Assembly (NCBI RefSeq): GCF_016863035.1
Contig: NZ_BOOC01000022.1
Location: 152,598-216,597, forward strand
Direction: 5' to 3'
Length of the DNA stretch: 64,000 nt
From: Microbispora corallina
GTDB taxonomy: Bacteria; Actinomycetota; Actinomycetes; Streptosporangiales; Streptosporangiaceae
In this document: positions 1-8,328 of the stretch, in pieces
How positions within the stretch are numbered: position 1 is the first letter of the stretch
Layout of the letters: every line of letters starts with the position of its first letter
Notes under the pieces: generated by a model
What the model saw: the letters and a program-made list of their open reading frames with translations, nothing else
Databases searched by the model: none
Told to the model about the DNA's origin: nothing
Made by a program: the position numbers and the translations under genes

Positions 1-345
1 GTCCCCGGCGGCCGGTTCGTGATCGAGCTCTGGGTGCCCGAGCTGCGCAAGCTCCCACCGGGTCAGCAGGCCACGGTGTGGCAGTGCGCGCCCGGCTACA
101 TCGGCCTGGACACCTACGACGTCCTGCGCCAGCACGTCGTGTCGCACCACTTCACGTTCGACGACGGCAGGCAGGCGCGGCTGACGCGCAGCCCGCACCG
201 GTACATCTGGCCGGCCGAGCTCGACCTCATGGGTCAGCTGGCCGGGTTCGAGCTGGAGAGCAGGCACGCGGACTGGGCCGGAGCCGAGTTCACCGACGAG
301 TCACGCACCCACGTGTCGGTCTACCGCCTCCCTGCGGACGCCTGA
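1..345 (+). CDS. SAM-dependent methyltransferase, C-terminal part
   Basis: The reading frame is open from the first base of the window and ends in TGA, so only the last 114 residues are present. The start PGGRFVIELWVPEL resembles the strand that follows the post-IV 'LxPGG' turn of class I (Rossmann-fold) SAM-dependent methyltransferases, and the tail (WPAELDLMGQLAGFELESR) fits the last helix and strands of that fold. The SAM-binding motif I lies upstream of the window, so substrate and activity cannot be judged. The GTG at 19 is internal, not the start. About 170 bp without a gene follow. Confidence 0.7.
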   Translation, partial: VPGGRFVIELWVPELRKLPPGQQATVWQCAPGYIGLDTYDVLRQHVVSHHFTFDDGRQARLTRSPHRYIWPAELDLMGQLAGFELESRHADWAGAEFTDESRTHVSVYRLPADA

Positions 346-514
346 CGTCGTCCCTGGGAGGAAGGACCGCGGCAAAACTCGGCAAACAACCGCTATCAGC
401 ACCAGAAACCTCACCAGGCACGATGGAGGATAGAAAGGTCATTTTGCAAGGGACACCTCGCGGGCCGCTCGTCGGCGGTCCGTTCACGAGGGTTACGCAT
501 TCGGGGGAGGAACC

Positions 515-1147
515 ATGACCGTGACCGAGGCGACCCGAACGGGCCAATCGACGCGGACGTCCCGGGGCCGCACGACGACCGCGACCCCTGCCACAACCGC
601 CGAGAAGCCGGTGCCCACGCCGCCGGTATCCGCGGAGAAGACGGACCAGGGATTCAACCTGAGCCTGCCGTTCCTGCGGATCCAGGTCCGGCCGCCGGAC
701 ATGCACCTGCCGCACGTGGGGCTGCCGAAGATGAACCGGCGTGACATGGGCCACGCCGTGGACATCGCACGGACGTTCCTGCCGCCGCCGGAGCGCATCG
801 TCTACTACGGCGGGCTTGGCGCGCTGGCTGCGATCGGGCTGCTCGACTGGCCGGTGGCGGCCGCCATCGGCGCCGGCACGATGATCGCCCAGCGAACACG
901 GGCGAAGGACCAGCGCTGGTCGCCGCTGCGCGGGCAGCAGGAGCAGCCGGGACGGCAGGCCACCGGGGCCGCCGCGACCGCCGGGGCCACCAGGGCCACC
1001 AGGGCCGGCGGCCGGACCACCGGGGGCAGGACGGCCGCGCAGACGGCCGGGGCCGGCACGACGACCGGCCGCGCCGCCGGCCAGAGGGCCGAGGCGCGGA
1101 CCACGGCCAGGAGCACGACGGCCCGTTCCAGGGCCGGAACCAAGTGA
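515..1147 (+). CDS. hypothetical protein with membrane anchor and Ala/Thr/Arg-rich tail
   Basis: A 210-residue protein that I do not recognise by function. It has three parts: a Thr/Arg-rich disordered N-terminus (about 1-45), a central block (about 46-130) containing one hydrophobic stretch (YYGGLGALAAIGLLDWPVAAAIGAG) that could be a membrane hairpin, and a low-complexity basic tail (about 140-210) built of Ala, Thr, Gly and Arg. The start is supported by a strong ribosome-binding site (GGGGGAGG about 5 nt before ATG). The Arg-rich tail could bind nucleic acid or the inner membrane face, but that is speculation. Confidence 0.6.
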   Translation: MTVTEATRTGQSTRTSRGRTTTATPATTAEKPVPTPPVSAEKTDQGFNLSLPFLRIQVRPPDMHLPHVGLPKMNRRDMGHAVDIARTFLPPPERIVYYGGLGALAAIGLLDWPVAAAIGAGTMIAQRTRAKDQRWSPLRGQQEQPGRQATGAAATAGATRATRAGGRTTGGRTAAQTAGAGTTTGRAAGQRAEARTTARSTTARSRAGTK

Positions 1148-1159
1148 CGGGCCCCGTCA
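1145..1159 (+). terminator. short GC hairpin at gene end
   Basis: TGACGGGCCCCGTCA begins with the stop codon of the preceding gene and folds into a 6-bp stem with a 3-nt loop. No T-run follows. It is a weak candidate terminator only. Confidence 0.3.
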
Positions 1160-1261
1160 GTACGCCGTCCTGACAACGGGACGACCGGCCGGCGTCACGA
1201 CCTCCGGGTCGGGACGCCGGCCTCGCCATGTCCGCTCATCTGCGACGATCGACGTCACGGA

Positions 1262-1277
1262 CAGTGAACGGTCACTG
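1262..1277. promoter_or_regulatory. dyad CAGTGA-N4-TCACTG
   Basis: A perfect inverted repeat with 6-bp arms and a 4-nt spacer lies 94 bp before the preferred start of the small peptide gene at 1371. It is a candidate operator. No regulator gene is adjacent. Confidence 0.35.
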
Positions 1278-1370
1278 ACAGTTCACCAAACGGTAACCTG
1301 AATGATGCCGATCTGGGAGGTTTATCGGTCACTCTTCCATAGAAGCCACTTTGTCCATCTGAGGTATACC

Positions 1371-1496
1371 GTGTCTGATTTCCTCGCCGCCATTCTCGCC
1401 AAGGCGGCTCTGATGGTCCTGGAGGCCCTGCTCATGCGGCTCCTCCAGGCTCTGGTGACGTCGTCGTTCCGCTTCATGGCTCCGCAGGCGGCCTGA
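1371..1496 (+). CDS. small amphipathic/hydrophobic peptide (41 aa)
   Basis: The frame is open from an ATG at 1302 (64 aa), but I prefer GTG at 1371 because GAGG sits 6 nt before it and the resulting peptide is compositionally uniform: SDFLAAILAKAALMVLEA and onward, rich in Leu, Ala and Met with a few basic residues, as in a membrane-associated amphipathic helix. Short Leu/Ala-rich peptides of this kind occur in actinobacterial genomes without known function. The 23 upstream residues of the longer version are aromatic and basic and look unlike the rest. A dyad lies upstream at 1262. Function unknown. Confidence 0.45.
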   Translation: MSDFLAAILAKAALMVLEALLMRLLQALVTSSFRFMAPQAA

Positions 1497-1796
1497 CCGC
1501 CCGCTCCATCGCCACGCCGGATCGGCGCCGCCCCTCATCCACCCGGCCGCACGGGCGGCCGGTCCCGCGGTCCCGCCGTACGGGACCGCGACCGCACCCC
1601 CGGTTCCGCCTACCCCGATTCGCGCCGTCCGCGGCGCCCCTTCCACTTCCCCGGCTCCCGGCCCGGACATGCGACGGGGACGAGGTCGCGGAGGCCGCCC
1701 GGCCTCTCTGCGTTCCCTCGTCCCCGGTGACGGCGCCCGGTCGCGCCCGCATCGGCGGGCGCCGGACCGGCGCCGTGGTTCCCGCCCTCGGGCGGG

Positions 1797-1991
1797 TCAG
1801 TCCGTGAAAGCGTCCTTCACCTTGCCGGCGGCGTCCTTGACCTTCTCGCCCGCCTGCTTCATGCGGCTCTTCGACTGGTCGGCCTGACCCTCGGCCTCGA
1901 GGCTCTCGTCGTCGGTCACCTTGCCGAGCCCTTCCTTGGCCTTGCCGGTGACCTCTTCGGTCTTGTTGCGGAACTTGTCCTCCGTGCTCAT
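1797..1991 (-). CDS. CsbD family stress protein
   Basis: A 64-residue, highly charged, hydrophilic protein (MSTEDKFRNKTEEVTGKAKE...) with the repeated 'GKAKEGLGKV' pattern of the CsbD family. These are small general-stress proteins of unknown mechanism, sigma-B controlled in Bacillus. The frame extends 12 codons upstream, but the internal ATG at 1991 has GGAG upstream and begins exactly where family members do. It is divergent from the SPW gene at 2190, sharing a spacer of about 200 bp, and both belong to families often linked to stress. Confidence 0.85.
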   Translation of the reverse strand: MSTEDKFRNKTEEVTGKAKEGLGKVTDDESLEAEGQADQSKSRMKQAGEKVKDAAGKVKDAFTD

Positions 1992-2189
1992 CGGTCGTGC
2001 TCCTCTCCCGTGGTTAGGCGACCCCACCCCTCTTTCCGCTGGTGGGCGCCCTAAACGCGACGCACCCGGGCGTGACCGGCGTCACGGTCATCACACCGAC
2101 AAAACCTCATAAAACGGGAAGAACGGGCGAAACGGGCGTACTCTTGGAGTAACGGATCCACTACCGTCCCAAGAAGGGTGGTGTGACGG

Positions 2190-2642
2190 ATGAGCCACAG
2201 TGCGGACATCGGAACGCACCCCGACATCATGCAGATGCGCGCCCGCTACGACACCGCGGCCGCCAATCCCGCAGCACAGCTGGCAGACGGGTTGACGCTG
2301 CTCAGCGGCATGTACCTGGCGCTCTCGCCATGGATCGTGGGGTTCGACCGGATGACCCCTCTAACCGTCAACAACCTGATCACGGGTATCGTGGTCGCGC
2401 TTCTCGCTCTCGGCTACAGCTCGGCCTTCGGCCGCACCTACGGCATCTCCTGGGTGGCTCCCGTGATCGGCCTGTGGACCATCGTCGCGCCGTGGATCAT
2501 CCGGGGAGGCATGGCCACCACGGGGACGATCGTGAACAACGTGATCGTCGGCGCGCTCATCCTGATCCTGGGCCTGGCCACCATGAGGTTCGGCATGATG
2601 GAGCGCGGCCGGCCGGGCGGTTTCCGGGGCGCCGCGGCCTGA
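2190..2642 (+). CDS. SPW repeat membrane protein
   Basis: A 150-residue integral membrane protein with two SPW-type repeats: LALSPWIVGF (about residues 52-61) and IVAPWIIRGG (about 96-105). Each is followed by two predicted membrane helices, giving four in all. SPW-repeat proteins (about 120-150 aa) are widespread in actinobacteria and have no assigned function. The N-terminus is soluble (1-30). The preceding 80 bp carry several AACGGG-like words (2110-2145) and no convincing -35/-10 pair. Confidence 0.85.
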   Translation: MSHSADIGTHPDIMQMRARYDTAAANPAAQLADGLTLLSGMYLALSPWIVGFDRMTPLTVNNLITGIVVALLALGYSSAFGRTYGISWVAPVIGLWTIVAPWIIRGGMATTGTIVNNVIVGALILILGLATMRFGMMERGRPGGFRGAAA

Positions 2643-2825
2643 CGGAGCGCCACGAGTCCCCCCGGACCCCCTGACCCGCCGCGGGCAGGGGGTTCTCGCG
2701 TCCCGTAAGCCGTTCGCCGCAGACGAACGGGGGTGGCGGCGGGGCCTCCCCAGCACGCCCGCCGCCTCCCCCGGTCTCCCCTGATCACGACGACCGGCCG
2801 GGTCACCGTTGTGCCACACGATAGA

Positions 2826-2857
2826 CGGCGCCAGGTAAGCGTCCGGTGAACGCGGAG
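2826..2857. repeat. direct repeat, left copy (32 bp)
   Basis: This 32-bp stretch (starts CGGCGCCAGGT, ends CGCGGAG) matches 4136-4167 at 29 of 32 positions in the same orientation. The two copies bracket exactly the two-gene cassette at 2888-4037. The flanking bases (GAGGCGGCGAC here, GAGGCGCCGAC after the other copy) extend the similarity after a short gap. Confidence 0.75.
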
Positions 2858-2887
2858 GCGGCGACGATCCTTCGCCGCGAAGCCTCG

Positions 2888-3499
2888 CTACTTCCCGGGC
2901 ACCCGGTCTTTGACCTCGTCGTAGCCGACCTTGGCGGGTGCCTCGGCCGGCGAGTAGATCAGGCGGATCACGCCCGTCGGAAACACCTCTGCCGCCGTCG
3001 TCGTGAGGTGGTACGGCGTATCGCCGTCGTCGAACAGCCTGCGGCCCTTGCGCGCCGCCACCGGGTGCACGAGCAGGCGCAGCTCGTCGACCAGCCCCGC
3101 GGCGAGCAGTTGCTGCACCACGGAGATCGAGCCGGGGATCAGGATGCCTCTGATGCCGGCATCGGCCTTGAGCGTCGCGACGGCCTCGAGAAGGTCGCCC
3201 TCGATCAGCTCGGAGTTGCGCCAGGAGAACTCCAGCGGCTGGCGCGAGACGACCACCTTGCGCACGTCCCCGAGTCGCTTGGCCATGGGTGCGTCGTCCC
3301 CACCCGCCGCCTCCCGGCCGGGCCACGCTCCTGCGAAGCTGTCGTAGGTCACGCGGCCGATGAGAAGCACGTCGGAGGTGTCGTAGTCATCGGTGACGGC
3401 GCGGCCCATGTTCTCGTCGAAGTACGGAAAGTGCCAATCAGGGTCGATCTCGGCCACGCCGTCGGCCGAGATGAACAGCGTGGAGATGACCTTTGCCAT
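2888..3499 (-). CDS. dihydrofolate reductase family (RibD C-terminal-like) protein
   Basis: A 203-residue protein of the RibD_C/DHFR-like fold: MAKVISTLFISADGVAE at the N-terminus, LLIGRVTYDSFAGAWPG (NADPH-binding region, about 45-60), then IPGSISVVQQLLAAGLVDELRLLVHPV (about 120-150), the family's GS...L..gLvDEl signature. Such stand-alone proteins are probably NADPH-dependent reductases of unknown substrate, not folate enzymes. The frame extends 18 codons further, but ATG at 3499 with AAGGGAT upstream gives the family's usual start. It lies in the repeat-bracketed cassette, codirectional with and downstream of the VOC gene. Confidence 0.85.
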   Translation of the reverse strand: MAKVISTLFISADGVAEIDPDWHFPYFDENMGRAVTDDYDTSDVLLIGRVTYDSFAGAWPGREAAGGDDAPMAKRLGDVRKVVVSRQPLEFSWRNSELIEGDLLEAVATLKADAGIRGILIPGSISVVQQLLAAGLVDELRLLVHPVAARKGRRLFDDGDTPYHLTTTAAEVFPTGVIRLIYSPAEAPAKVGYDEVKDRVPGK

Positions 3500-3668
3500 C
3501 GCGGTGATCCCTTCGAGCTCGGGTGGTGTCATGCACTGGTACGGCATCCGCATTTCGTCGTCCGGCCACGGATCCGTCTCCGCCGGCGATCACGGCCGCG
3601 CTCGACGGGAGAAGAGGGCGGTTCGGCGGGACGGCAGACGTGTCCGGAGCGAGGATGAAGCGGTTGGT

Positions 3669-4037
3669 TCAGCGAGATCGGTGGCAGACCGCCTCGACGT
3701 TGTTGCCGTCCGGGTCGCGTACGAAGGCGCCGTAGTAGTCAGGGTGGTACTCCGGCCAGACCCGCGGCTCATGCAGGACCTCCGCGCCGGCGCCGACGGC
3801 CGCCGCGAAGAACGCATCGACGAACTGGCGGTCGGTTGCCGCGAAAGCGATGTGCGACTCACGGAAACCGTCGCCGGTCGCCTGCTGACCGATCCAGAAC
3901 GTGGGGCTGTCCACGCCGTACCCGATCACCGGACCGAACTCCATGATCCGCCGGCCGCCGAGCGGCGCCAGAACAGCGTCGTAGAAGGCCGCGCTCCTGC
4001 CGAGATCTCCGCACTGAATCGAAAAGTGATCGAGCAT
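3669..4037 (-). CDS. VOC family (glyoxalase/bleomycin-resistance fold) protein
   Basis: A 122-residue single VOC domain: MLDHFSIQCGDLGRSAAFYDAVLAPLG at the N-terminus, SHIAFAATDRQFVDAFFAAAVGAG in the middle, and the C-terminal DYYGAFVRDPDGNNVEAVCH with the conserved Asp-Pro-Asp-Gly-Asn turn and a Glu metal-ligand position. His4 and the late Glu would be metal ligands by family analogy. Substrate unknown. About 170 bp separate it from the reductase gene downstream, so co-transcription is possible but not shown. Both genes lie between the 2826 and 4136 direct repeats. Confidence 0.85.
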   Translation of the reverse strand: MLDHFSIQCGDLGRSAAFYDAVLAPLGGRRIMEFGPVIGYGVDSPTFWIGQQATGDGFRESHIAFAATDRQFVDAFFAAAVGAGAEVLHEPRVWPEYHPDYYGAFVRDPDGNNVEAVCHRSR

Positions 4038-4135
4038 GGCGGCAGTCTGCCAGACGCCACCGACAGCAAACGTGACGATGATTGACGCACCATGCCTGGC
4101 GACTGGCTCATCAGGCTTTGCGATAGGCCCTTGGG

Positions 4136-4167
4136 CGGCGCCAGGTCAGCGCCCGGTGAGCGCGGAG
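4136..4167. repeat. direct repeat, right copy (32 bp), part of a larger hairpin
   Basis: Matches 2826-2857 at 29 of 32 positions. Here CGGCGCC (4136-4142) can also pair with GGCGCCG (4181-4187), enclosing 38 nt, so it may act as a 3' structure for the GT4 gene that ends at 4220 on the minus strand. Confidence 0.75.
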
Positions 4168-4219
4168 CCAGGCGAACGGAGGCGCCGACCTCGCGGCCAC
4201 GGCCGTACCGGGGCCGCGG

Positions 4220-5368
4220 TCAGCGATCGAGGAGCGCGAACAGGCGCTCCCACCGGTCCACGACCGCGTCCGGCGAGAACCGCCGGACGGACTCGCGGGC
4301 GGCCCCGCCGAGCCGCCGGCGCAGCTCGTCGTCCTCCATGAGCCGGGTCAGCGCGCCGGCGAACCCGGCCGTGTCGCCCGGCGGGACGAGGAGCCCGGCG
4401 GCCTCGTGGGCCACCAGCTCACGGACCCCGGGCGCGCAGTCGAACGCCACGACCGGCAGACCGTACGCCATGGCCTCCATGACGGACATGGGGAAGCCCT
4501 CCTCCCGGGACGACAGCGCGAACACCGAGCCGCCGGTGAGCGCCCGCTCCAGGTCGTGGGTCGGCCCGGCGAACTCGACGCCGCCGTCCACTCCGAGCTC
4601 GCTCGCGAGCGCCCGGATCCCGGGCTCCTCGGAGCCGGAGCCGTACAGCCGCAGCCGCCAGCCGGGGTACCGCGGCGCCACCCGCGCCCAGGCCTCCAGC
4701 AGCAGGTCCAGGCCCTTCTCGTACGACATGCGGCCCAGCCACACCACGACCCGCTCGTCCAGCGAGGCCGTACGGGCGGGGTGCACGTGCAGCGGGTTCG
4801 GCATCGCGGCGGCGGCCGGCATGCCCGCCACGGCCCAGGCGTCGGCGTCCTCCCGGGTGAGCGCGAGGAAGGCGTCGGCGCCGGAGAAGTACCTCTTCAC
4901 CCGTTCGTAGCGGGAGGACGCCCGGGTCGCCGCGTACGACTCGTGGCTCATGCCGACGACCGTCATCCCCCGGGTGTCGGCGAGCGCCACCCACTCCATC
5001 GCCCACACCTGGGCGGCGATGACGACGGCCCCCGGACCGGCCGTGCGGAAGATCTCCGTCAGCCGTCCCGCGGCCCTGCGCATGCCGGCGCGCCGCACGG
5101 CCATGCGGGTCCAGGCGGCCGCGTCGAGCCGGTCGAGGGCGGTGCGGGGCCGCCACCTCGGCGCGGGCGGCCGCTCGTACAGCACCGAGATCTCGTACGG
5201 TGTGTCCCGGCCGTAGTCGTGGGGGTGGTCGGCGTGCGTGACCCCGACCAGGCGCACCCGGTGGCCGCGCTCGGCCAGCAGCCGGCCGATCTGGTGAGCC
5301 CAGCGCTGGAGGCCGCCCAGCTCCTCGACGTTGTTGCAGACGACGAACACGTCCCGGTGCTCACCCAC
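4220..5368 (-). CDS. GT4 family glycosyltransferase
   Basis: A 382-residue GT-B fold glycosyltransferase. The N-terminal domain has the VCNNVEELGGLQRWAHQIG loop typical of GT4 acceptor domains. The C-terminal domain has VVWLGRMSYEKGLDLLLEAW, YGSGSEEPGIRALASELGV and the E-x7-E signature EEGFPMSVMEAMAYGLPVV at about 281-300, which binds the nucleotide sugar. GTG at 5368 is chosen because GGAGG lies 5 nt before it. The gene overlaps the end of the GT2-TagF gene by 8 bp, so the two are translationally coupled and probably build one cell-surface polymer. Sugar specificity cannot be read. Confidence 0.9.
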   Translation of the reverse strand: MGEHRDVFVVCNNVEELGGLQRWAHQIGRLLAERGHRVRLVGVTHADHPHDYGRDTPYEISVLYERPPAPRWRPRTALDRLDAAAWTRMAVRRAGMRRAAGRLTEIFRTAGPGAVVIAAQVWAMEWVALADTRGMTVVGMSHESYAATRASSRYERVKRYFSGADAFLALTREDADAWAVAGMPAAAAMPNPLHVHPARTASLDERVVVWLGRMSYEKGLDLLLEAWARVAPRYPGWRLRLYGSGSEEPGIRALASELGVDGGVEFAGPTHDLERALTGGSVFALSSREEGFPMSVMEAMAYGLPVVAFDCAPGVRELVAHEAAGLLVPPGDTAGFAGALTRLMEDDELRRRLGGAARESVRRFSPDAVVDRWERLFALLDR

Positions 5369-8225
5369 GGGGGCCTCCGGCGAAGATCGCGTCGACGACG
5401 GCCTTGGCGGCCGAGCCGGTGTCGTACTCCCCGAACCGCTCGGCGAAGCGCCGCCGCCGCCCGGCGTGCCGGTCCGGGCCGGAGCGGGCCTCCCGCAACG
5501 CGTCGAACAGCTCGTCCTCCCCGGTGACGACGGGCCCGGGCGCCACCTCGGCGAGGTCGAAGTAGGCGCCGCGCCGGCTCACGTAGGCGTCGGCGTCGGG
5601 GGTGTGGAACACCATGGGCCGGTCGAGCAGCGCGTAGTCGAACATCAGGGACGAGTAGTCGGTGACGAGCACGTCCGACAGCAGCAGCAGCGGGGTCACG
5701 TCGTGCACCTCGCCGACGTCGACGACGGCGTGCCCGAGGCCGGGCGGCACCACGACCGCGCTGAGGTAGTGGGCGCGCACCAGCAGGACGTGGGTGCCGC
5801 CCAGTTCCCGGACGAAGCGGCCGAGGTCGAACGGGATCTCGAAGCGCCGCTCCGGCCTGCCCTTCTCGTCGGCGCGGAACGTCGGCGCGTACAGCACGAC
5901 GGTCCGGCCGGCCGGCAGCCCCAGCCTGCGCCGCAGCGCGTCCAGCTCCCCGGGGTCGCCGCCGTTGACGAGCGGGTCGTTGCGCGGGTAGCCGGTGGGC
6001 AGCAGGTCCGCCGTCACGCCGAGGCCCCGGACCAGGGTGCGCCGGTCGTGCTCCGAGCGGATGAGGAAGTGGTCGTACCGCTCCACCATGGCGCGCATCC
6101 GCTCGCGCCGGGCGCGGGTGCCCGCCTTCGTCCGCGGCTCGTCGAGGCCCATCCGCTTGTACGCCGAGCCGTGCCAGGTCTGGAGGTACGTCGTCTCCGG
6201 CCGCTTGACCAGCCCCGCGGGGAAGCCCTGGTTGTCCACCCAGAACTCGGCCCGCGCGAGCGCGTGGTAGTAGGCCCAGGAGCCGCGCCTGACCAGCTCG
6301 GCGTCCGCGGGGAAGCCCTTGGCTGCGCCGCGGTACGACCAGACGGCCCGGTGGCCGGTCTTCCGGCGGCGCAGCTCCTCGTAGACGTACTTGGGGTTGT
6401 CGGAGTACTGCGCCCCGAGGTGGCTTTCGAACACGACGGTCCCCCGCCGGATCGGGAGCCGCCGCAGCAGCGCGTTGTAGACGGCGATCTTGGTCCTGCG
6501 GCTCCTCAGCGCGGCGAGGACCGCGCGCTCGCGCCGGGTCACGGCCCGCCAGATTCGGGCGCCGCCGCCGCTCGCCGCGATCCTGCGGGCCAGGGGCAGG
6601 GTGGCTCTGGCGATCGCGCCCCTGGCCACCGTGCGGAGGGCGAGCTCGCCCGACTCCGGCACGTAGAACTCCATGAAGTCGCCGGCCACGCGGGTCAGGC
6701 GCGGCCGGACGGCCAGTCCGGGCTCCTCGTAGCCGACGTCGGAGGAGGTGAGCCGGACCGTGACGTTCCGCCCGTCGGCCGACAGCACCAGCCACAGCCC
6801 GAACGTCTGGTCCACGAGGCCGATCGGCCGGATCACCCTCCCCGGATGGAAGGACGCCTCCCAGCGGATGCGCCTGCCGTCCGTGGAGACGGCGGCCGGC
6901 ACCGAGAACGCCCTGCCCTTGCGCTGCCGGTCCCGGAACTCCAGCCTCCCGGTGAGGCGGTCCGGGGCGATGCGGCCCAGCGGGTTCACCGCGTCGCCGG
7001 CGACGCGCACCTCGCTTCCCCGCCGGGTCACCGAGGTCACCCGCCCGCCCAGCTTGAACGACCGGAACGGCGCGCTGTGCACGCCGAGGTCGGTCACGTC
7101 GAGCACGCGCCGGGCGAACGCGCCGTCGAGGTGGCGGTCGCACCAGTAGACGCGGCCGTCGCGCTCGACCAGGTCGGTCGACAGCGTCGGGCGCACGCCC
7201 TTCCTCGGCCGGTAGTCGGCCGCGGCCAGCGCCGCGTCGTAGTCGCCGCACAGGACCATCAGCCCGGCGATCGCGGGGATCGGCCGGCCCTCCTCGAACG
7301 CGGCGGGGCCCAGCTCCGCGAGGTACTCCCGGGCCAGGTCGAGGAACTCCCGGCGGTACTCCGCGTCCCGGCTGCGCAGCTCCCGCAGGTAGAGGATCAG
7401 GTCGTGGTTGAGGAACTTGGCGTCCTTGCGGCGCTTGAGCCCGGCCGCGCCGTGCCACAGGAACTCCTCGTCCACGGCCCGGTGCACGGCCAGCCGGTCG
7501 GCGAAGTTGCGCAGGTCCGCCCGGCGGTTCGTGATGGACAGGTTCGGCCCGCGGCGCACGACGGCCCAGTTGTAGACCCGGTGCGGCACGACCGCGATCC
7601 GCCGGGCGGCCAGGTACGCCTGGGCGCTCCACAGCAGGTCCTCGTAGTGGAGGCCCTCGACGAAGCGGAGCCCGGCCCGCTCGATGAAGTCGCGGCGGTA
7701 GCACTTGTTGGTGCTGAGCGTGTCGTACAGGAGGTCGGGGTTGTCGAGGACGCTCTCGTAGACAGCCGAGCGCCGGTACTGGCCGGGGTACCAGGCGCGC
7801 TCCTCGCCCGTGTCCGTGAACACCCGCACGCAGCGCCCGGAGACGAGGTCGGCCCCGGTCTCCTCGGCCGCGGCGAGCAGGGTGCGGCAGGCGTGCCGGT
7901 CGAGGGTGTCGTCGCTGTCGAGGAACATCACGTGGTCGCCGCGGGCGTGCTCCAGGCCCACGTTGCGCGGCCGGCCGCATCCGCCCGAGTTCTCCGGCAG
8001 CCGCACGACCCGCACCCGGTCGGGATGGGACGCCGCGAACCGCTCGGCGACCCGGGCCGAGCCGTCCGTGCTCGCGTCGTCGACGATCACCACCTCGACC
8101 GACCGCAGGGACTGCTCCAGCACGGACCGCACCGCGTCCGGCAGCCGGCGGGCGTCGTTGTAGACGATCACCACCACGCTGACCGCGACGCCGCCGGACG
8201 CCCCCCGCGAGGACACCACGGGCAC
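5361..8225 (-). CDS. GT2 glycosyltransferase fused to TagB/TagF-type glycerophosphotransferase
   Basis: A 954-residue fusion. Residues about 14-290 are a GT2 (GT-A fold) domain with VSVVVIVYNDARRL, VIVDDASTDGSA and the metal-binding FLDSDDTLDRH. A middle region of unclear fold follows. Residues about 600-950 are a CDP-glycerol (or CDP-ribitol) glycerophosphotransferase domain with TWHGSAYKRMG (family HGTxxKxxG; about 680) and VTDYSSLMFDYALLDRPMVFH (about 855). Such proteins polymerise teichoic-acid-like wall polymers at the inner membrane face. The start is GTG with GAGGGG upstream. A BlaI-type dyad lies 17-36 bp before it, so this gene probably has its own regulated promoter. It is followed by an overlapping GT4 gene. 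Confidence 0.9.
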   Translation of the reverse strand: MPVVSSRGASGGVAVSVVVIVYNDARRLPDAVRSVLEQSLRSVEVVIVDDASTDGSARVAERFAASHPDRVRVVRLPENSGGCGRPRNVGLEHARGDHVMFLDSDDTLDRHACRTLLAAAEETGADLVSGRCVRVFTDTGEERAWYPGQYRRSAVYESVLDNPDLLYDTLSTNKCYRRDFIERAGLRFVEGLHYEDLLWSAQAYLAARRIAVVPHRVYNWAVVRRGPNLSITNRRADLRNFADRLAVHRAVDEEFLWHGAAGLKRRKDAKFLNHDLILYLRELRSRDAEYRREFLDLAREYLAELGPAAFEEGRPIPAIAGLMVLCGDYDAALAAADYRPRKGVRPTLSTDLVERDGRVYWCDRHLDGAFARRVLDVTDLGVHSAPFRSFKLGGRVTSVTRRGSEVRVAGDAVNPLGRIAPDRLTGRLEFRDRQRKGRAFSVPAAVSTDGRRIRWEASFHPGRVIRPIGLVDQTFGLWLVLSADGRNVTVRLTSSDVGYEEPGLAVRPRLTRVAGDFMEFYVPESGELALRTVARGAIARATLPLARRIAASGGGARIWRAVTRRERAVLAALRSRRTKIAVYNALLRRLPIRRGTVVFESHLGAQYSDNPKYVYEELRRRKTGHRAVWSYRGAAKGFPADAELVRRGSWAYYHALARAEFWVDNQGFPAGLVKRPETTYLQTWHGSAYKRMGLDEPRTKAGTRARRERMRAMVERYDHFLIRSEHDRRTLVRGLGVTADLLPTGYPRNDPLVNGGDPGELDALRRRLGLPAGRTVVLYAPTFRADEKGRPERRFEIPFDLGRFVRELGGTHVLLVRAHYLSAVVVPPGLGHAVVDVGEVHDVTPLLLLSDVLVTDYSSLMFDYALLDRPMVFHTPDADAYVSRRGAYFDLAEVAPGPVVTGEDELFDALREARSGPDRHAGRRRRFAERFGEYDTGSAAKAVVDAIFAGGPRG

Positions 8226-8241
8226 CCACCACCCCTCGATT

Positions 8242-8261
8242 ACTACTACCGCCGTAGTAGT
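8242..8261. promoter_or_regulatory. BlaI-type operator before the GT2-TagF gene
   Basis: Perfect inverted repeat with 8-bp arms ACTACTAC/GTAGTAGT and the 4-nt spacer CGCC. It matches the architecture (CTACTAY-CGNN-RTAGTAG) of the two dyads before the BlaI-like gene at 9665-9701, and BlaI/MecI repressors bind TAC-rich dyads of this size. No other such dyad was found by eye in the window. Confidence 0.7.
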
Positions 8262-8286
8262 CGCGAGATGCTAGTACCCGCTCGGT

Positions 8287-8308
8287 TAACTCCGGGTTCA
8301 CGGAGTTA
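8287..8308 (-). terminator. 8-bp stem hairpin downstream of the M56 gene
   Basis: TAACTCCG and CGGAGTTA pair around a 6-nt loop, 20 bp beyond the metalloprotease stop codon and before the next promoter region. No T-run follows, so it may end transcription weakly or be another protein-binding site. Confidence 0.4.
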
Positions 8309-8328
8309 GCGCAATGTGCCGGAAATGT

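Noticed and set aside
1991..2190. Sigma-B-type promoters between the CsbD and SPW genes
   Set aside because: GTTT and GGGT words are present on both strands but none has the expected 14-16-bp spacing with GGGTAY.
5331..8309. Long plus-strand open frame (992 codons) opposite the GT2-TagF gene
   Set aside because: It mirrors the GC-rich minus-strand gene, has no recognisable domain and is rich in Arg/Pro/Gly/Val typical of antisense frames. The minus strand holds clear GT2 and TagF motifs.
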